A DNA stretch of 64,000 bases from an uncultured Clostridia bacterium (lineage in GTDB: Bacteria > Bacillota > Clostridia > Christensenellales > Aristaeellaceae). The stretch lies in NCBI GenBank assembly GCA_934636105.1, contig CAKTZR010000001.1, forward strand, positions 1 through 64,000, written 5' to 3'. A program made the translations under genes and the position numbers. Below, piece after piece: positions 1 to 8,943 of this stretch (positions are counted from its first letter, which is position 1; the number at the start of each line of letters is the position of its first letter). The notes beneath the pieces were generated by a model. The model worked only from the letters and a program-made list of their open reading frames with translations, searched no databases and was not told the DNA's origin.

Positions 1-115
1 TCACGCGAACGCGCTGGGTGTTCGGCAGCCAAACGCGGTTGCTCTTGCGGTTGGAGTGGCTGACATTGTGGCCGCTCATCGCGCCCTTCTGGCAGACCTC
101 ACAAATCTTTCCCAT
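1..115 (-). CDS. rpmB: 50S ribosomal protein L28 (partial, N-terminal 38 codons)
   Basis: Structural protein of the large ribosomal subunit. The reading frame starts at 115 on the minus strand with MGKICEVCQKGAMSGHNVSH and continues ...SNRVWLPNTQRVRV, the typical L28 N-terminus with the zinc-binding-type CxxC pair (C5, C8). A strong GGAGGTG ribosome site lies just upstream. The gene runs off the left edge, so roughly the last third is missing. It is divergent from yloU-fakA-recG, the same arrangement as rpmB/yloU/yloV in Bacillus subtilis, which supports both calls. Confidence 0.95.
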   Translation of the reverse strand, partial: MGKICEVCQKGAMSGHNVSHSNRKSNRVWLPNTQRVRV

Positions 116-157
116 AATCACACCTCCTTCTGGTGCGTAAACAGTCATAACGTGATT

Positions 158-186
158 ATTGTAGCACCTCATCCGCGATTTGACAA
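158..186 (-). promoter_or_regulatory. rpmB promoter
   Basis: Minus strand: -35 TTGTCA (186-181), 17-bp spacer, -10 TACAAT (163-158), about 45 bases upstream of the L28 start. Near-consensus sigma-70-type boxes. Confidence 0.75.
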
Positions 187-290
187 GGGTTTTTTTTGAT
201 TTTCGTCCCTCAAATTTTCAAAAAATTCCGCGGCAGCTTGTCTTTTTTCACGGAAATCACATTTACGGCGCATGTTTTTTCCCGGAATCC

Positions 291-319
291 TTGTAAAAAT
301 GGACGTTTTCCTGTATACT
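291..319 (+). promoter_or_regulatory. yloU-fakA promoter
   Basis: -35 TTGTAA (291-296), 17-bp spacer, -10 TATACT (314-319), about 58 bases before the yloU start. It is separate from the divergent rpmB promoter, with about 100 bases between them. Confidence 0.75.
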
Positions 320-376
320 GTACCTTGATCGCTTGATATTTCGGGTCGGATGACCCTGCGCGAGGAGGGTTTCTTT

Positions 377-727
377 ATGGAATACAAAATCAGCAACGAT
401 CTCGGTCTGATCACCATCAGCGAAGATGTTCTGCTCAAAGTAGCAGGTTATGCGGCGCTTGAGTGCTACGGCATCGTGGCCATGTCCAGCAAGCGCGCCA
501 AGGACGGCTTTGTGGAGTGGCTCGGCAAGGAAAATTTGACCAAGGGCGTGCAGGTCAACATCACGGAGGCCGGTATTGACATCGATCTGTTCATCATTGT
601 CGAGTACGGCATTTCCATCGTGGAGGTCTGCAACATCATCAAATCCCAGGTGTGCTACAAGATTGAGAACATGACGGGCGCGAAAGTGCGCAAAGTAAAT
701 ATTTCGGTCGAGGGTATCCGCGTCTGA
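377..727 (+). CDS. yloU: Asp23/Gls24 family envelope stress response protein (YloU-like)
   Basis: A 116-residue Asp23/Gls24-family protein. It begins MEYKISNDLGLITISEDVLL, followed by the family-typical AGYAALECYGIV, an amphipathic middle and the ending ...KVRKVNISVEGIRV. Family members are small proteins linked to the cell envelope or alkaline shock; their biochemical role is not settled. The ATG at 377 is chosen over an upstream in-frame start at 350 because GAGGAGGG lies 10 bases before it. It is followed after 30 bases by fakA, as in B. subtilis yloU-yloV, suggesting a link to the fatty acid kinase. No membrane segment is visible. Confidence 0.9.
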   Translation: MEYKISNDLGLITISEDVLLKVAGYAALECYGIVAMSSKRAKDGFVEWLGKENLTKGVQVNITEAGIDIDLFIIVEYGISIVEVCNIIKSQVCYKIENMTGAKVRKVNISVEGIRV

Positions 728-757
728 TCCCCTTACGGAAACTGGAGGCGAGATTTT

Positions 758-2443
758 TTGTCACAGCAATCGATAGACGGATTGCTCCTCAAGGAAATGA
801 TTATTGCGGGAGCGAATCTGCTTGAACAAAACCGCGAGGCGATCGATGCGCTGAACGTTTTCCCCGTGCCGGATGGCGACACGGGCACCAACATGTCCCT
901 GACGATGAAATCTACGGTCAAGGAAATCACGTCCGTGGACGAGCATAGCGCGAGCAAGCTGCTGAGTATGGCCGCCCGCGGCGCGCTCAAGGGCGCGCGC
1001 GGCAACTCCGGCGTGATCCTTTCCCAGATTCTGCGCGGCTTTGCCCGCGGCATCGACGGGGTGGAAACCATCGACGCGGAGACTTTCGCCAAGGGCCTGG
1101 AAGCCGGCGCGAAGACCGCGTACAAGGCGGTTATGAAGCCGAAGGAAGGCACGATCCTGACCGTGATCCGCGTGATTGCAGAGGATTCCAGCCGCTATGT
1201 GGTCAAGCATCCGGGCGATCTGCCCAAGCTGCTCGACAAGGTCATCCGCAGCGGCGAGACCATTCTGGAGAAGACCCCGGACATGCTCCCCGCGCTCAAG
1301 CAGGCGGGCGTGGTTGATTCCGGCGGACAGGGCCTGCTGACCGTGCTCAAAGGCTGGCGCGCGGCTTTCAACGGCGAAAAGATTGAGGATACCTCCGCCA
1401 ACATCGGCAGCGCGGCGACCTTCGAATTTGAAGACGACCACGAGTCGATGGAGGAGGTCAAGTTCAAGTATTGCACTGAATTCATCATTCAGTATATGAA
1501 CCCCGGCGTAACCGAGGACGACATCAACAAGTTCCGCACCCGCCTGACCCGCATCGGCGACTGCGTGGTGGTCGTCGGCGATTTCTCGCTGGTGAAGGTG
1601 CATGTGCACACCAACGACCCCGGCAAGGCGATTCAGTATGCCTGTGAGCTGGGCGAGCTGGTGAACCTGAAGATCGACAACATGGCCGAGGAGCGCCGCG
1701 AGCGGCTCAAGAAGGCCGAAGCTGACCAGAAGGCCGCCGAGGAGAAGAAGCAGCAGGAGGAAGCCGCGAAGGAAGAAAAGCCGCTCAAGGAATACGGCAT
1801 GGTGGCCGTGTCGCTGGGCGAAGGATTCTCCGGCATCTTCGGCGATTTGGGCGTGGATCATATCGTCGAGGGCGGCCAGACCATGAACCCGAGCATCGAG
1901 GATATTCTGGATGCGGTGGAGAAGGTCGGCGCGAAGAACGTCTTTGTGCTGCCGAATAACTCCAACGTCATTCTCGCCGCGTCGCAGGCGGCCGAACTTT
2001 CCGAGAGGAACGTTATCGTTCTGCCGACGAAGAACGTCGCGATGGGCATCGGCGCGGTTGTCGCGTTCAACCCGGAAGCGAGCGTGGAGGAAAACCGCGA
2101 GGCCATGACCGCCGCCGCCGAGCAGGTGAAGACCGGCCAGATCACCTTCGCCGTCCGCGATACGGTGTTCGAGGATAAGGAAATCAAGGAAGGCGACATC
2201 ATCGGCATTCACAACGGCCGCATTGAGGTTGTCGGCCAGGATATTCACGATATCGCGCTTGATCTGGTCAAGCACGTCGTGGAGGATGGCGATTCGCTCA
2301 TCACCATCTATTACGGTCAGGACACCAAGCAGGAGGACGCCGATGCGCTGGGCGCGGAGGTGGCCGAAATGTTCAGCAATCTGGACGTTGAGGTGCAGTA
2401 TGGCGGACAGCCGCTGTATTATTACCTGATTTCTGCGGAATAA
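758..2443 (+). CDS. fakA: Fatty acid kinase catalytic subunit FakA (YloV/DhaL family)
   Basis: A 561-residue protein matching FakA, which phosphorylates fatty acids presented by FakB (DegV) proteins; acyl-phosphate then enters phospholipid synthesis. The N-terminal DhaL-type nucleotide domain (about 1-200) carries FPVPDGDTGTNMS, GARGNSGVILSQIL and VDSGGQGLL. A middle domain contains VHVHTNDPGKA. A charged K/E/Q-rich linker (about 307-345) precedes a C-terminal EDD-type domain starting KEYGMVAVSLGEGFSG. The start is TTG at 758, with GGAGG 9-13 bases upstream. A FakB candidate lies 25 kb away (27507-28376), not beside it. Length agrees with known FakA proteins (about 550). Confidence 0.92.
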   Translation: MSQQSIDGLLLKEMIIAGANLLEQNREAIDALNVFPVPDGDTGTNMSLTMKSTVKEITSVDEHSASKLLSMAARGALKGARGNSGVILSQILRGFARGIDGVETIDAETFAKGLEAGAKTAYKAVMKPKEGTILTVIRVIAEDSSRYVVKHPGDLPKLLDKVIRSGETILEKTPDMLPALKQAGVVDSGGQGLLTVLKGWRAAFNGEKIEDTSANIGSAATFEFEDDHESMEEVKFKYCTEFIIQYMNPGVTEDDINKFRTRLTRIGDCVVVVGDFSLVKVHVHTNDPGKAIQYACELGELVNLKIDNMAEERRERLKKAEADQKAAEEKKQQEEAAKEEKPLKEYGMVAVSLGEGFSGIFGDLGVDHIVEGGQTMNPSIEDILDAVEKVGAKNVFVLPNNSNVILAASQAAELSERNVIVLPTKNVAMGIGAVVAFNPEASVEENREAMTAAAEQVKTGQITFAVRDTVFEDKEIKEGDIIGIHNGRIEVVGQDIHDIALDLVKHVVEDGDSLITIYYGQDTKQEDADALGAEVAEMFSNLDVEVQYGGQPLYYYLISAE

Positions 2444-2512
2444 TCCCGGAACTTTTACATGCCGCGCTCTGCCGTTCATCGGCGGCGCGGTATTTTATTT
2501 AGGAGAAGCATC

Positions 2513-4510
2513 ATGCGCACACTTGCCGAAATCAAGGGCTTCGGCCCGGTCCGTCTCAAGGCGCTTGCAGCCAGAGGGATTGAAACCGCGCTCGATCTGG
2601 TTGAAACCCTGCCGACAGGCTATAAGGATACGACCCATCCGCTCTCCCCGGCCCAGATGGCCGAGGGGCGGCAGGCGTGCTTCGCGGGCTTCGTGAAGGG
2701 CAAACCTGCCCTGCACCGGGTGCGCGGTATGCAGTGGGTCAGCGCGACGATTGCGGATGAATGCGGCTCGGTGAGCTGCATGTGGTTCAACCAGCCGTGG
2801 ATGAAAGATAAGCTGTTTGATACCTGCGAGGTGACGCTCTATGGGCGATGCGTCCGCAAAAAGAGCGGCTTGTTTGTCATCAATCCGTCGCTGGAGGAAC
2901 CGGGGAGCATCATTCCCGTGTATGCCGCCGTGCCGGGCGTGGGGCAGAAGCCGCTTCGCGACGCGGTGAAGCTGCTGCTGGACGAATATGACGCGCCCGA
3001 TCCGCTTCCGCCGACGCTGGTGACGCGGTGCGGCCTGATGAATCGGCTCGACGCGCTGCGCGAAGCGCATTTTCCGACGGATTTCGACCGATTGGCGCAG
3101 GCCAAGGAGCGGCTGGCTTTTGAAGAACTGCTGCTCTTTCAGGCGGGCGTGGCCGGTTCGGCAGGCGAACGAAAGCGCGCACAGCCGCTGGCAATTCGCG
3201 ATGAATGGATTGAGGAATTTTTTGCCAGACTACCCTTTGCGCCGACAAACGCTCAGCGGCGCGTGGCTTACGAGGTCGCGGCGGATATGCGCAGGGATCG
3301 CGCGATGGCGCGGATGGTGCAGGGCGACGTGGGCTGCGGCAAGACGCTGATTGCGTTTTGCGCACTGTATCTGTGCGTTCGCGCAGGAGGACAGGCCGCG
3401 TTGATGGCCCCGACAGAGATTCTTGCGGCTCAGCATCTGCAAAGCGCGGTGGAGACGCTCGCGCCGATGGGCGTGACCTGCGGTCTGCTGACGGGACATA
3501 TGACGGCGGCGGAGAAGCGGCGCGCCAGAGAAGCGATTGCCACGGGCGCATGGCAGGTGGTTATCGGCACGCACGCGCTGATCTCCGAGGGCGTTGAATT
3601 TGCCAGCCTGCGGCTGACCATCACCGACGAACAGCATCGCTTCGGCGTTCGCCAGCGCACGACGCTGGAAAACAAGGGCGAAGCGCCGCATGTCATGGTG
3701 ATGAGCGCCACGCCGATTCCGCGCACGCTGTCGCTGGTGCTTTACGGCGACCTTGACCTGTCCGCCGTGGATGAAATGCCGCCGGGACGCACGCCCGTCC
3801 GCACGCGCATCGTGCCCGAGGAGAAGCGCGAGGGATTGTATGCGTTTATCCGCGCGCAGGCGGCACAGGGGCGGCAGACGTACGTCGTCTGTCCGCTGGT
3901 CGGCGAGGAGGATGTGGACGACGCCGATCTGCGCAGCGCCGCGCAGGAGCAGAAGGAGCTGGAACGGGCGCTGGCCCCGCTCAAGGTCGGGCTGGTTCAC
4001 GGCAGGATGAACAAAGCACAGAAGGAAGACACGCTTTCCGCGTTTTACGCCGGGGCGCTGGATGTGCTTGTGGCCACGACGGTGATCGAAGTCGGCGTGA
4101 ACGTGCCCAACGCGACCGTGATGGTCATCGAAGGGGCGGAGCGTTTCGGACTGGCGCAGCTGCATCAGCTTCGCGGCCGTGTCGGACGCGGCGCGCAGGA
4201 AAGCTGGTGCTTCCTGATGGCCGAACCGAACGAGCGGCTCAAGACGCTGGTTTCTACGAACGACGGCTTTGTTGTCGCTCAAAAGGATTTGGAACTGCGC
4301 GGCGCAGGCGAGTTTTTCGGCACGCGCCAGCACGGTGAGCCGCAGATGCCCGCGCTGATGCTGACCGGAGACGTTCGACTGCTGGAACGCACGCGCGAAA
4401 CCTTCCTGCAAATCAGCCGGGAGGATGCGTATCGGGACGAATACCGCGTTGTTTTGGAAGCGGCGCAGCGGCAGTTTGCGCGCAACGGACAATATCTGGC
4501 GAGAAACTGA
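2513..4510 (+). CDS. recG: ATP-dependent DNA helicase RecG
   Basis: A 665-residue SF2 helicase that remodels stalled replication forks and recombination intermediates. An N-terminal wedge/OB region (about 1-230; MRTLAEIKGFGPVRLKAL at the start) precedes the helicase core: Walker A GDVGCGKTLIAF, the DEQH box in ITDEQHRFGVRQR, motif III SATPIPRT, and the C-terminal motifs TTVIEVGVNVPNA and QLRGRVGRG. The RecG tail motif GAGEFFGTRQHGE is present. ATG 2513 follows AGGAG at 2501-2505; the longer upstream reading has no ribosome site. The gap from fakA is 69 bases and the order matches other Bacillota. Length is normal for the family. Confidence 0.96.
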   Translation: MRTLAEIKGFGPVRLKALAARGIETALDLVETLPTGYKDTTHPLSPAQMAEGRQACFAGFVKGKPALHRVRGMQWVSATIADECGSVSCMWFNQPWMKDKLFDTCEVTLYGRCVRKKSGLFVINPSLEEPGSIIPVYAAVPGVGQKPLRDAVKLLLDEYDAPDPLPPTLVTRCGLMNRLDALREAHFPTDFDRLAQAKERLAFEELLLFQAGVAGSAGERKRAQPLAIRDEWIEEFFARLPFAPTNAQRRVAYEVAADMRRDRAMARMVQGDVGCGKTLIAFCALYLCVRAGGQAALMAPTEILAAQHLQSAVETLAPMGVTCGLLTGHMTAAEKRRAREAIATGAWQVVIGTHALISEGVEFASLRLTITDEQHRFGVRQRTTLENKGEAPHVMVMSATPIPRTLSLVLYGDLDLSAVDEMPPGRTPVRTRIVPEEKREGLYAFIRAQAAQGRQTYVVCPLVGEEDVDDADLRSAAQEQKELERALAPLKVGLVHGRMNKAQKEDTLSAFYAGALDVLVATTVIEVGVNVPNATVMVIEGAERFGLAQLHQLRGRVGRGAQESWCFLMAEPNERLKTLVSTNDGFVVAQKDLELRGAGEFFGTRQHGEPQMPALMLTGDVRLLERTRETFLQISREDAYRDEYRVVLEAAQRQFARNGQYLARN

Positions 4511-4649
4511 CGGAACGCGCGCGTTTGGGCGCGCAGGCAAATTCATCAAAACCGGGAAAAACCCTGCGGCATTCTTGTCAAACCCGTCAAATGGTCTGAT
4601 GTATCTGGAAAAAAGACGCGAAAAACCGTTTAAAAATTACAAAAAACGA

Positions 4650-4678
4650 TTGCCAAATGTCGGAAGAAGCCGTATAAT
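4650..4678 (+). promoter_or_regulatory. ppdK promoter
   Basis: -35 TTGCCA (4650-4655), 17-bp spacer, perfect -10 TATAAT (4673-4678), leaving a leader of about 100 bases. The rest of the 4511-4784 gap shows only a GC-rich hairpin just after recG (GCGCGC / GGCGCGC near 4518-4535) without a T-run; nothing else was recognised. Confidence 0.8.
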
Positions 4679-4784
4679 ATTTTGTGTGCGACCAGATTTG
4701 GTCTGTTATTCGCGCGACAATCATGAGCCATTTTCATGAAGAAAGTTGCAATGATTATGAATCTTTCAAGGAGGAACAAACAGC

Positions 4785-7424
4785 ATGACGAAGTATGTGT
4801 ACCTGTTTAAGGAAGGCAACGCCAGCATGCGCAACCTGCTGGGCGGCAAGGGCGCGAACCTTGCCGAGATGACCAAGATCGGTCTTCCGGTGCCGCAGGG
4901 CTTCACCGTCACCACCGAGGCTTGCACCCGCTACTACGAGGATGGCAAGACCATCGGCGAGGATATCGTCGAGCAGATTTACGCCGCTCTGGCCGAGACC
5001 GAGAAGGTCTGCGGCAAGAAGTTCGGCGACCTGGAGAATCCGTTCCTGGTTTCCGTGCGCTCCGGCGCGCGCGCGTCCATGCCTGGCATGATGGATACCA
5101 TCCTGAACCTGGGCCTGAACGACGTGGCCGTCAAGGGTCTGGCCAATCTGACCCAGAACGAGCGCTTCGCGTATGACTCCTACCGCCGTTTCATCCAGAT
5201 GTTCTCCGACGTTGTCATGGAGATCCCGAAGAGCTTCTTCGAGCGCGTTCTGGACGAGATCAAGGAGAGCAAGGGCGCGAAGTATGACACCGACCTGAAT
5301 GCCGACGACATGAAGGAAATCGTCGTCCGCTTCAAGGAAATCTACAAGGAGAAGATGGGCGTCGAGTTCCCGCAGGACCCGAAGGTTCAGCTGATGGAGG
5401 CCATCAAGGCCGTGTTCCGCTCCTGGGATAACCCGCGCGCCATCTACTATCGCCGCATGAACGACATCCCGTCCGACTGGGGCACGGCTGTCAACGTTCA
5501 GAGCATGGTCTTCGGCAACATGGGCAACACCTCCGGCACCGGCGTTGCGTTCACCCGCGACCCGTCCACCGGCGAGAAGAAGCTCTACGGCGAGTACCTC
5601 ATCAATGCGCAGGGCGAGGACGTCGTCGCCGGCATCCGCACCCCGCAGAAGATCGAGACCCTCCAGCAGGTCATGCCGGAGGTTTACGAGCAGTTTGTGA
5701 ACATCGCTCACACCCTTGAGAATCACTACCGCGACATGCAGGACATGGAGTACACCATCGAGCGCGGCAAGCTCTACATGCTCCAGACCCGTAACGGCAA
5801 GCGCACCGCGGCCGCCGCGCTGAAGATCGCTGTCGATCTGGTCAACGAGGGCATGATTACCACCGACGAGGCCATCCTCAAGGTGGAGCCGAAGCAGCTT
5901 GACTCCCTGCTGCATCCGCAGTTTGACGCCGTTGCCCTGAAGAAGGCGAAGGAAATCGCCATGGGTCTGGCCGCTTCTCCGGGCGCTGCCTGCGGCATGG
6001 TGTATTTCACCGCCGAGGAAGCGACCGCTGCCGCCAAGACCGGCAAGAAGGTCGTTCTGGTTCGTCTGGAGACCTCTCCGGAGGACATCGAGGGCATGGC
6101 TCATGCGCAGGGCATCCTGACCGCCCGCGGCGGCATGACCTCTCACGCGGCTGTCGTTGCCCGCGGCATGGGCACCTGCTGCGTCGCCGGCTGCGGCGCG
6201 CTGCGCGTTGACGAGGAGAGCAAGACCGCGACCATCGGCGACGTCGTCTTCCACGAGGGCGACTGGATGAGCATCGACGGCTCCACCGGCAAGGTGTACG
6301 CCGAGGCGATCCCGACCGTTGACGCTTCTGTTTCCGGCGATTTCGCGACCCTGATGGGCTGGGCTGACGCGGCTCGTAAGCTGGGCGTCCGCACCAACGC
6401 GGATAACCCGCACGACGCGGCTGTGGCCGTGAAGTACGGCGCCGAGGGCATCGGCCTGTGCCGTACCGAGCACATGTTCTTCGAGGCGACCCGTATCGCC
6501 GACATGCGCCAGATGATCCTCTCCGAGACCGAGGAGCAGCGCCGCGAAGCGCTCGCCAAGCTGCTGCCGTATCAGAAGGCTGACTTCAAGGGCATGTACA
6601 AGGCTCTGGAAGGCCGTCCGATGACCGTCCGCTACCTCGATCCGCCTCTGCATGAGTTCCTCCCGGCCAAGAACATGACCGAGGAAATCGAAGCGCTGGC
6701 CAAGGAGCTGGGCACCACCACCGATAAGATCATCGCCAAGATCGACGAGCTCCACGAGTTCAACCCGATGATGGGCTTCCGTGGCTGCCGTCTGGCGGTT
6801 CGCTATCCGGAAATCGCCGAGATGCAGACCCGCGCTGTCATCGAAGCGGCGATCGAGGTCAAGCAGGAGGATGGCTATGACATCCATCCGGAAATCATGA
6901 TCCCGCTGGTTGGCGAGGTCAAGGAGCTGGCCTACGTGAAGAAGGTCGTGCTCGACACCGCCAAGAAGGTTATGGAAGAAAAGGGCGTCGAGCTGGATGT
7001 GAAGGTCGGCACCATGATCGAAATCCCGCGCGCGGCTGTCACCGCCGACGAGATTGCCAAGGAAGCGCAGTTCTTCTCCTTCGGCACCAACGACCTGACC
7101 CAGATGACCTTCGGCTTCTCCCGTGACGACGCAGGCAAGTTCCTCGGCGCATACTACGACAAGAAGATCTACGAGTCCGATCCGTTCGCTCGTCTCGACC
7201 AGAACGGCGTTGGCAAGCTCGTGCAGATGGCCGTTAAGCTCGGCAAGCAGACCCGCCCGGACATCAAGCTCGGCATCTGCGGCGAGCACGGCGGCGATCC
7301 GTCTTCCGTCATGTTCTGCCACAAGGTTGGCCTGAACTATGTTTCCTGCTCTCCGTTCCGCGTGCCGATCGCCCGTCTGGCGGCCGCTCACGCTGCGATT
7401 CTGGAAAAGCAGGGCCAGCTGTAA
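4785..7424 (+). CDS. ppdK: Pyruvate, phosphate dikinase
   Basis: An 879-residue cytosolic enzyme interconverting pyruvate + ATP + Pi and PEP + AMP + PPi; in anaerobes it often serves PPi-linked glycolysis. The N-terminal ATP-grasp region starts MTKYVYLFKEGNASMRNLLG and has SVRSGARASMPGMMDTILNL. The phosphohistidine loop is GGMTSHAAVVARGMGTCC, with His454. The C-terminal PEP/pyruvate barrel has GLCRTEHMF and ends with the catalytic cysteine motif KLGICGEHGGDPSSV. AAGGAGG precedes the ATG. Codon use is strongly C-ending and repetitive compared with its neighbours, as expected for a highly expressed gene. It has its own promoter and terminator, so it is probably monocistronic. Confidence 0.97.
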   Translation: MTKYVYLFKEGNASMRNLLGGKGANLAEMTKIGLPVPQGFTVTTEACTRYYEDGKTIGEDIVEQIYAALAETEKVCGKKFGDLENPFLVSVRSGARASMPGMMDTILNLGLNDVAVKGLANLTQNERFAYDSYRRFIQMFSDVVMEIPKSFFERVLDEIKESKGAKYDTDLNADDMKEIVVRFKEIYKEKMGVEFPQDPKVQLMEAIKAVFRSWDNPRAIYYRRMNDIPSDWGTAVNVQSMVFGNMGNTSGTGVAFTRDPSTGEKKLYGEYLINAQGEDVVAGIRTPQKIETLQQVMPEVYEQFVNIAHTLENHYRDMQDMEYTIERGKLYMLQTRNGKRTAAAALKIAVDLVNEGMITTDEAILKVEPKQLDSLLHPQFDAVALKKAKEIAMGLAASPGAACGMVYFTAEEATAAAKTGKKVVLVRLETSPEDIEGMAHAQGILTARGGMTSHAAVVARGMGTCCVAGCGALRVDEESKTATIGDVVFHEGDWMSIDGSTGKVYAEAIPTVDASVSGDFATLMGWADAARKLGVRTNADNPHDAAVAVKYGAEGIGLCRTEHMFFEATRIADMRQMILSETEEQRREALAKLLPYQKADFKGMYKALEGRPMTVRYLDPPLHEFLPAKNMTEEIEALAKELGTTTDKIIAKIDELHEFNPMMGFRGCRLAVRYPEIAEMQTRAVIEAAIEVKQEDGYDIHPEIMIPLVGEVKELAYVKKVVLDTAKKVMEEKGVELDVKVGTMIEIPRAAVTADEIAKEAQFFSFGTNDLTQMTFGFSRDDAGKFLGAYYDKKIYESDPFARLDQNGVGKLVQMAVKLGKQTRPDIKLGICGEHGGDPSSVMFCHKVGLNYVSCSPFRVPIARLAAAHAAILEKQGQL

Positions 7425-7440
7425 GCGCATAAATTCCCAC

Positions 7441-7472
7441 AGAGATGCGGCAATTTCGCCGCATCTCTTTTC
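7441..7472 (+). terminator. Rho-independent terminator of ppdK
   Basis: Perfect 11-bp stem (7441-7451 with 7458-7468), 6-base loop, then TTTTCT. Confidence 0.85.
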
Positions 7473-7487
7473 TATTTGCGGTTTTTA

Positions 7488-7496
7488 TGATATAAT
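7488..7496 (+). promoter_or_regulatory. Possible extended -10 promoter for the 7655 gene
   Basis: TGATATAAT matches an extended -10 (TGn before TATAAT at 7491-7496). No good -35 is visible, and the start codon is about 160 bases away. Confidence 0.4.
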
Positions 7497-7654
7497 CAAA
7501 CTTACGCGATAAACAGACGGGCATAAAAACAGGCTTTTTGCATGAAAATGCAAGATTCGGGCATGCTGATTCGTCTTTTTAACGTGAGAAAAACGCAGTT
7601 TGGCCGCAGATATGGAAAGTACGCGGCCTAAGCCCGCTTACAGGAGGCGATGTC

Positions 7655-8851
7655 ATGAGATCCAACAGGCCGAATTATGCTTCAACGCCTGCCGGTTCTG
7701 CTAAGGCGCTCGATCAGAAGCCGAAGCCGAAACGCTCTAAACGTGAAATCAATCAGCTGATGCTGATGCTGTTTTTTATTGTTCTGCCGGTGCTGGGCCT
7801 GCTGGCCATCTTTTTCCAGCCGATGCGCTGGGTGTTTATGCTGGCGGTCGTCGCCGCCGTGGCCGTGATGTGGGTCATTCACGCGTTCCTGTTTCCGGGA
7901 CGCATGATTTTGACCGCGATTTACGGCCTGCTGACGGTTTTTACGCTGATTAACGCCTTGAGTGCGAATCACGCGTCTTCCATCCGTCCGGCGCAGACGA
8001 TGCTTCTGCCTACGCCTGTTCCGACAGCGACGGATGCGCCGTTCGCGTCGTACAGCACGATGGGCACCTCCGTCCCGGACGGTTATTATGACAGCATGAC
8101 CGCAAGCGACAACAGCGTGGATGATCTGGCCGAAACCGGCTTCTCCGGCGGCAGCGACGATGGCAGTCTGGACGAGAACAGCGTGGATGCCAATTCGTAT
8201 GATGACAGCGGTTCGGATGGCGTTACACCGTATGTAGCGACGGTGAAATCCGACGCAGAAATTGCGCTGGAAAACTTTATGGAAAAGTGGCGCAAGGGCA
8301 TTGTGGCCGACATGGTGGATTATACCGCCAAGAGCTGGCAGGATTCCCTGAGCGACCAGCCCAGCCAGCAGCTTTTCTGGAAATTTGCGCAGAAGCCGCT
8401 GCTCGATTGGCGGCAGATGGCCGCGCCGACGGGCACGGACGAGAGCAACGCGCGCACGATCACCATTCAGGCCGACGTGAACTACGGCGGCAAGACGCGC
8501 ACCTATGAATATGATGCGCTGGTGCTCTGCGAGGAAGGAAAGTGGGCGGTCGATCCGGATTCGCTTTCGACTGGCGTGTTGGTTGAAGCGGCCACGCCGA
8601 CCCCTGACCCGAATGTGACGCCGACCCCGACGCCCGAACCCACGCCGACCCCGACGCCCGGACCGAAGACCAAGCTCTATTATAACAAGAGCGGCGGCAA
8701 GTATTATCATGCGGATCAGAACTGCTCGAAGGTTGCGAGCCAGTATCTGCCGCTGTCGGGCAGCTTCACGTATAAGGATATCAACAAGAGTCCATATAAC
8801 AAGCTGGAGCCGTGCGACAAGTGCGACGCGCCCGCAAGGCCGAGCAATTAA
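7655..8851 (+). CDS. Membrane protein with Thr/Pro linker and C-terminal Cys/His zinc-ribbon-like domain
   Basis: 398 residues, not assigned to a named family. A basic cytoplasmic N-terminus (about 1-36) is followed by three closely spaced hydrophobic segments (about 37-55, 60-80 and 87-105). An acidic, serine-rich stretch (about 120-200) and a soluble domain (about 205-315) follow. A TPTP/EPTP linker (about 318-345) ends in a small domain with H352, C357, C387 and C390 (HADQNC ... EPCDKC). This HxxxxC...CxxC layout is seen at the ends of other Firmicute surface or DNA-uptake proteins and may bind a metal. AGGAGG precedes ATG 7655. The large domain probably lies outside the cell. A terminator follows directly, so it is likely a single-gene unit. 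Confidence 0.75.
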   Translation: MRSNRPNYASTPAGSAKALDQKPKPKRSKREINQLMLMLFFIVLPVLGLLAIFFQPMRWVFMLAVVAAVAVMWVIHAFLFPGRMILTAIYGLLTVFTLINALSANHASSIRPAQTMLLPTPVPTATDAPFASYSTMGTSVPDGYYDSMTASDNSVDDLAETGFSGGSDDGSLDENSVDANSYDDSGSDGVTPYVATVKSDAEIALENFMEKWRKGIVADMVDYTAKSWQDSLSDQPSQQLFWKFAQKPLLDWRQMAAPTGTDESNARTITIQADVNYGGKTRTYEYDALVLCEEGKWAVDPDSLSTGVLVEAATPTPDPNVTPTPTPEPTPTPTPGPKTKLYYNKSGGKYYHADQNCSKVASQYLPLSGSFTYKDINKSPYNKLEPCDKCDAPARPSN

Positions 8852-8869
8852 CCATTAAAATGGGATAAC

Positions 8870-8902
8870 AAAAACCGACGTTCATGTTGAGCGTCGGTTT
8901 TT
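8870..8902 (+). terminator. Rho-independent terminator
   Basis: 11-bp stem AAAAACCGACG / CGTCGGTTTTT (8870-8880 with 8892-8902) ending in a T-run, 20 bases after the 7655-8851 gene. The A- and T-rich arms could also terminate the convergent nif11-like operon. Confidence 0.85.
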
Positions 8903-8904
8903 AT

Positions 8905-8929
8905 GTAGGGGCGCGCATTGCGCGTCCGC
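8905..8929 (+). repeat. Dispersed palindromic repeat, family A, copy 1
   Basis: A 25-bp element starting GTAGGGGCGCGC and ending GCGCGTCCGC around a central ATT. Related copies lie at 22423-22447 (minus), 22465-22489 and 45484-45506, all between genes. Confidence 0.7.
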
Positions 8930-8943
8930 AAAAGAAACTGCTG

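Noticed and set aside
761..2479. A 572-codon minus-strand frame opposite fakA
   Set aside because: No family resemblance; leucine/histidine-rich antisense reading of a GC-rich gene.
4755..7430. An 891-codon minus-strand frame opposite ppdK
   Set aside because: Shadow of strongly biased codons in ppdK; the plus-strand protein is complete with all motifs.
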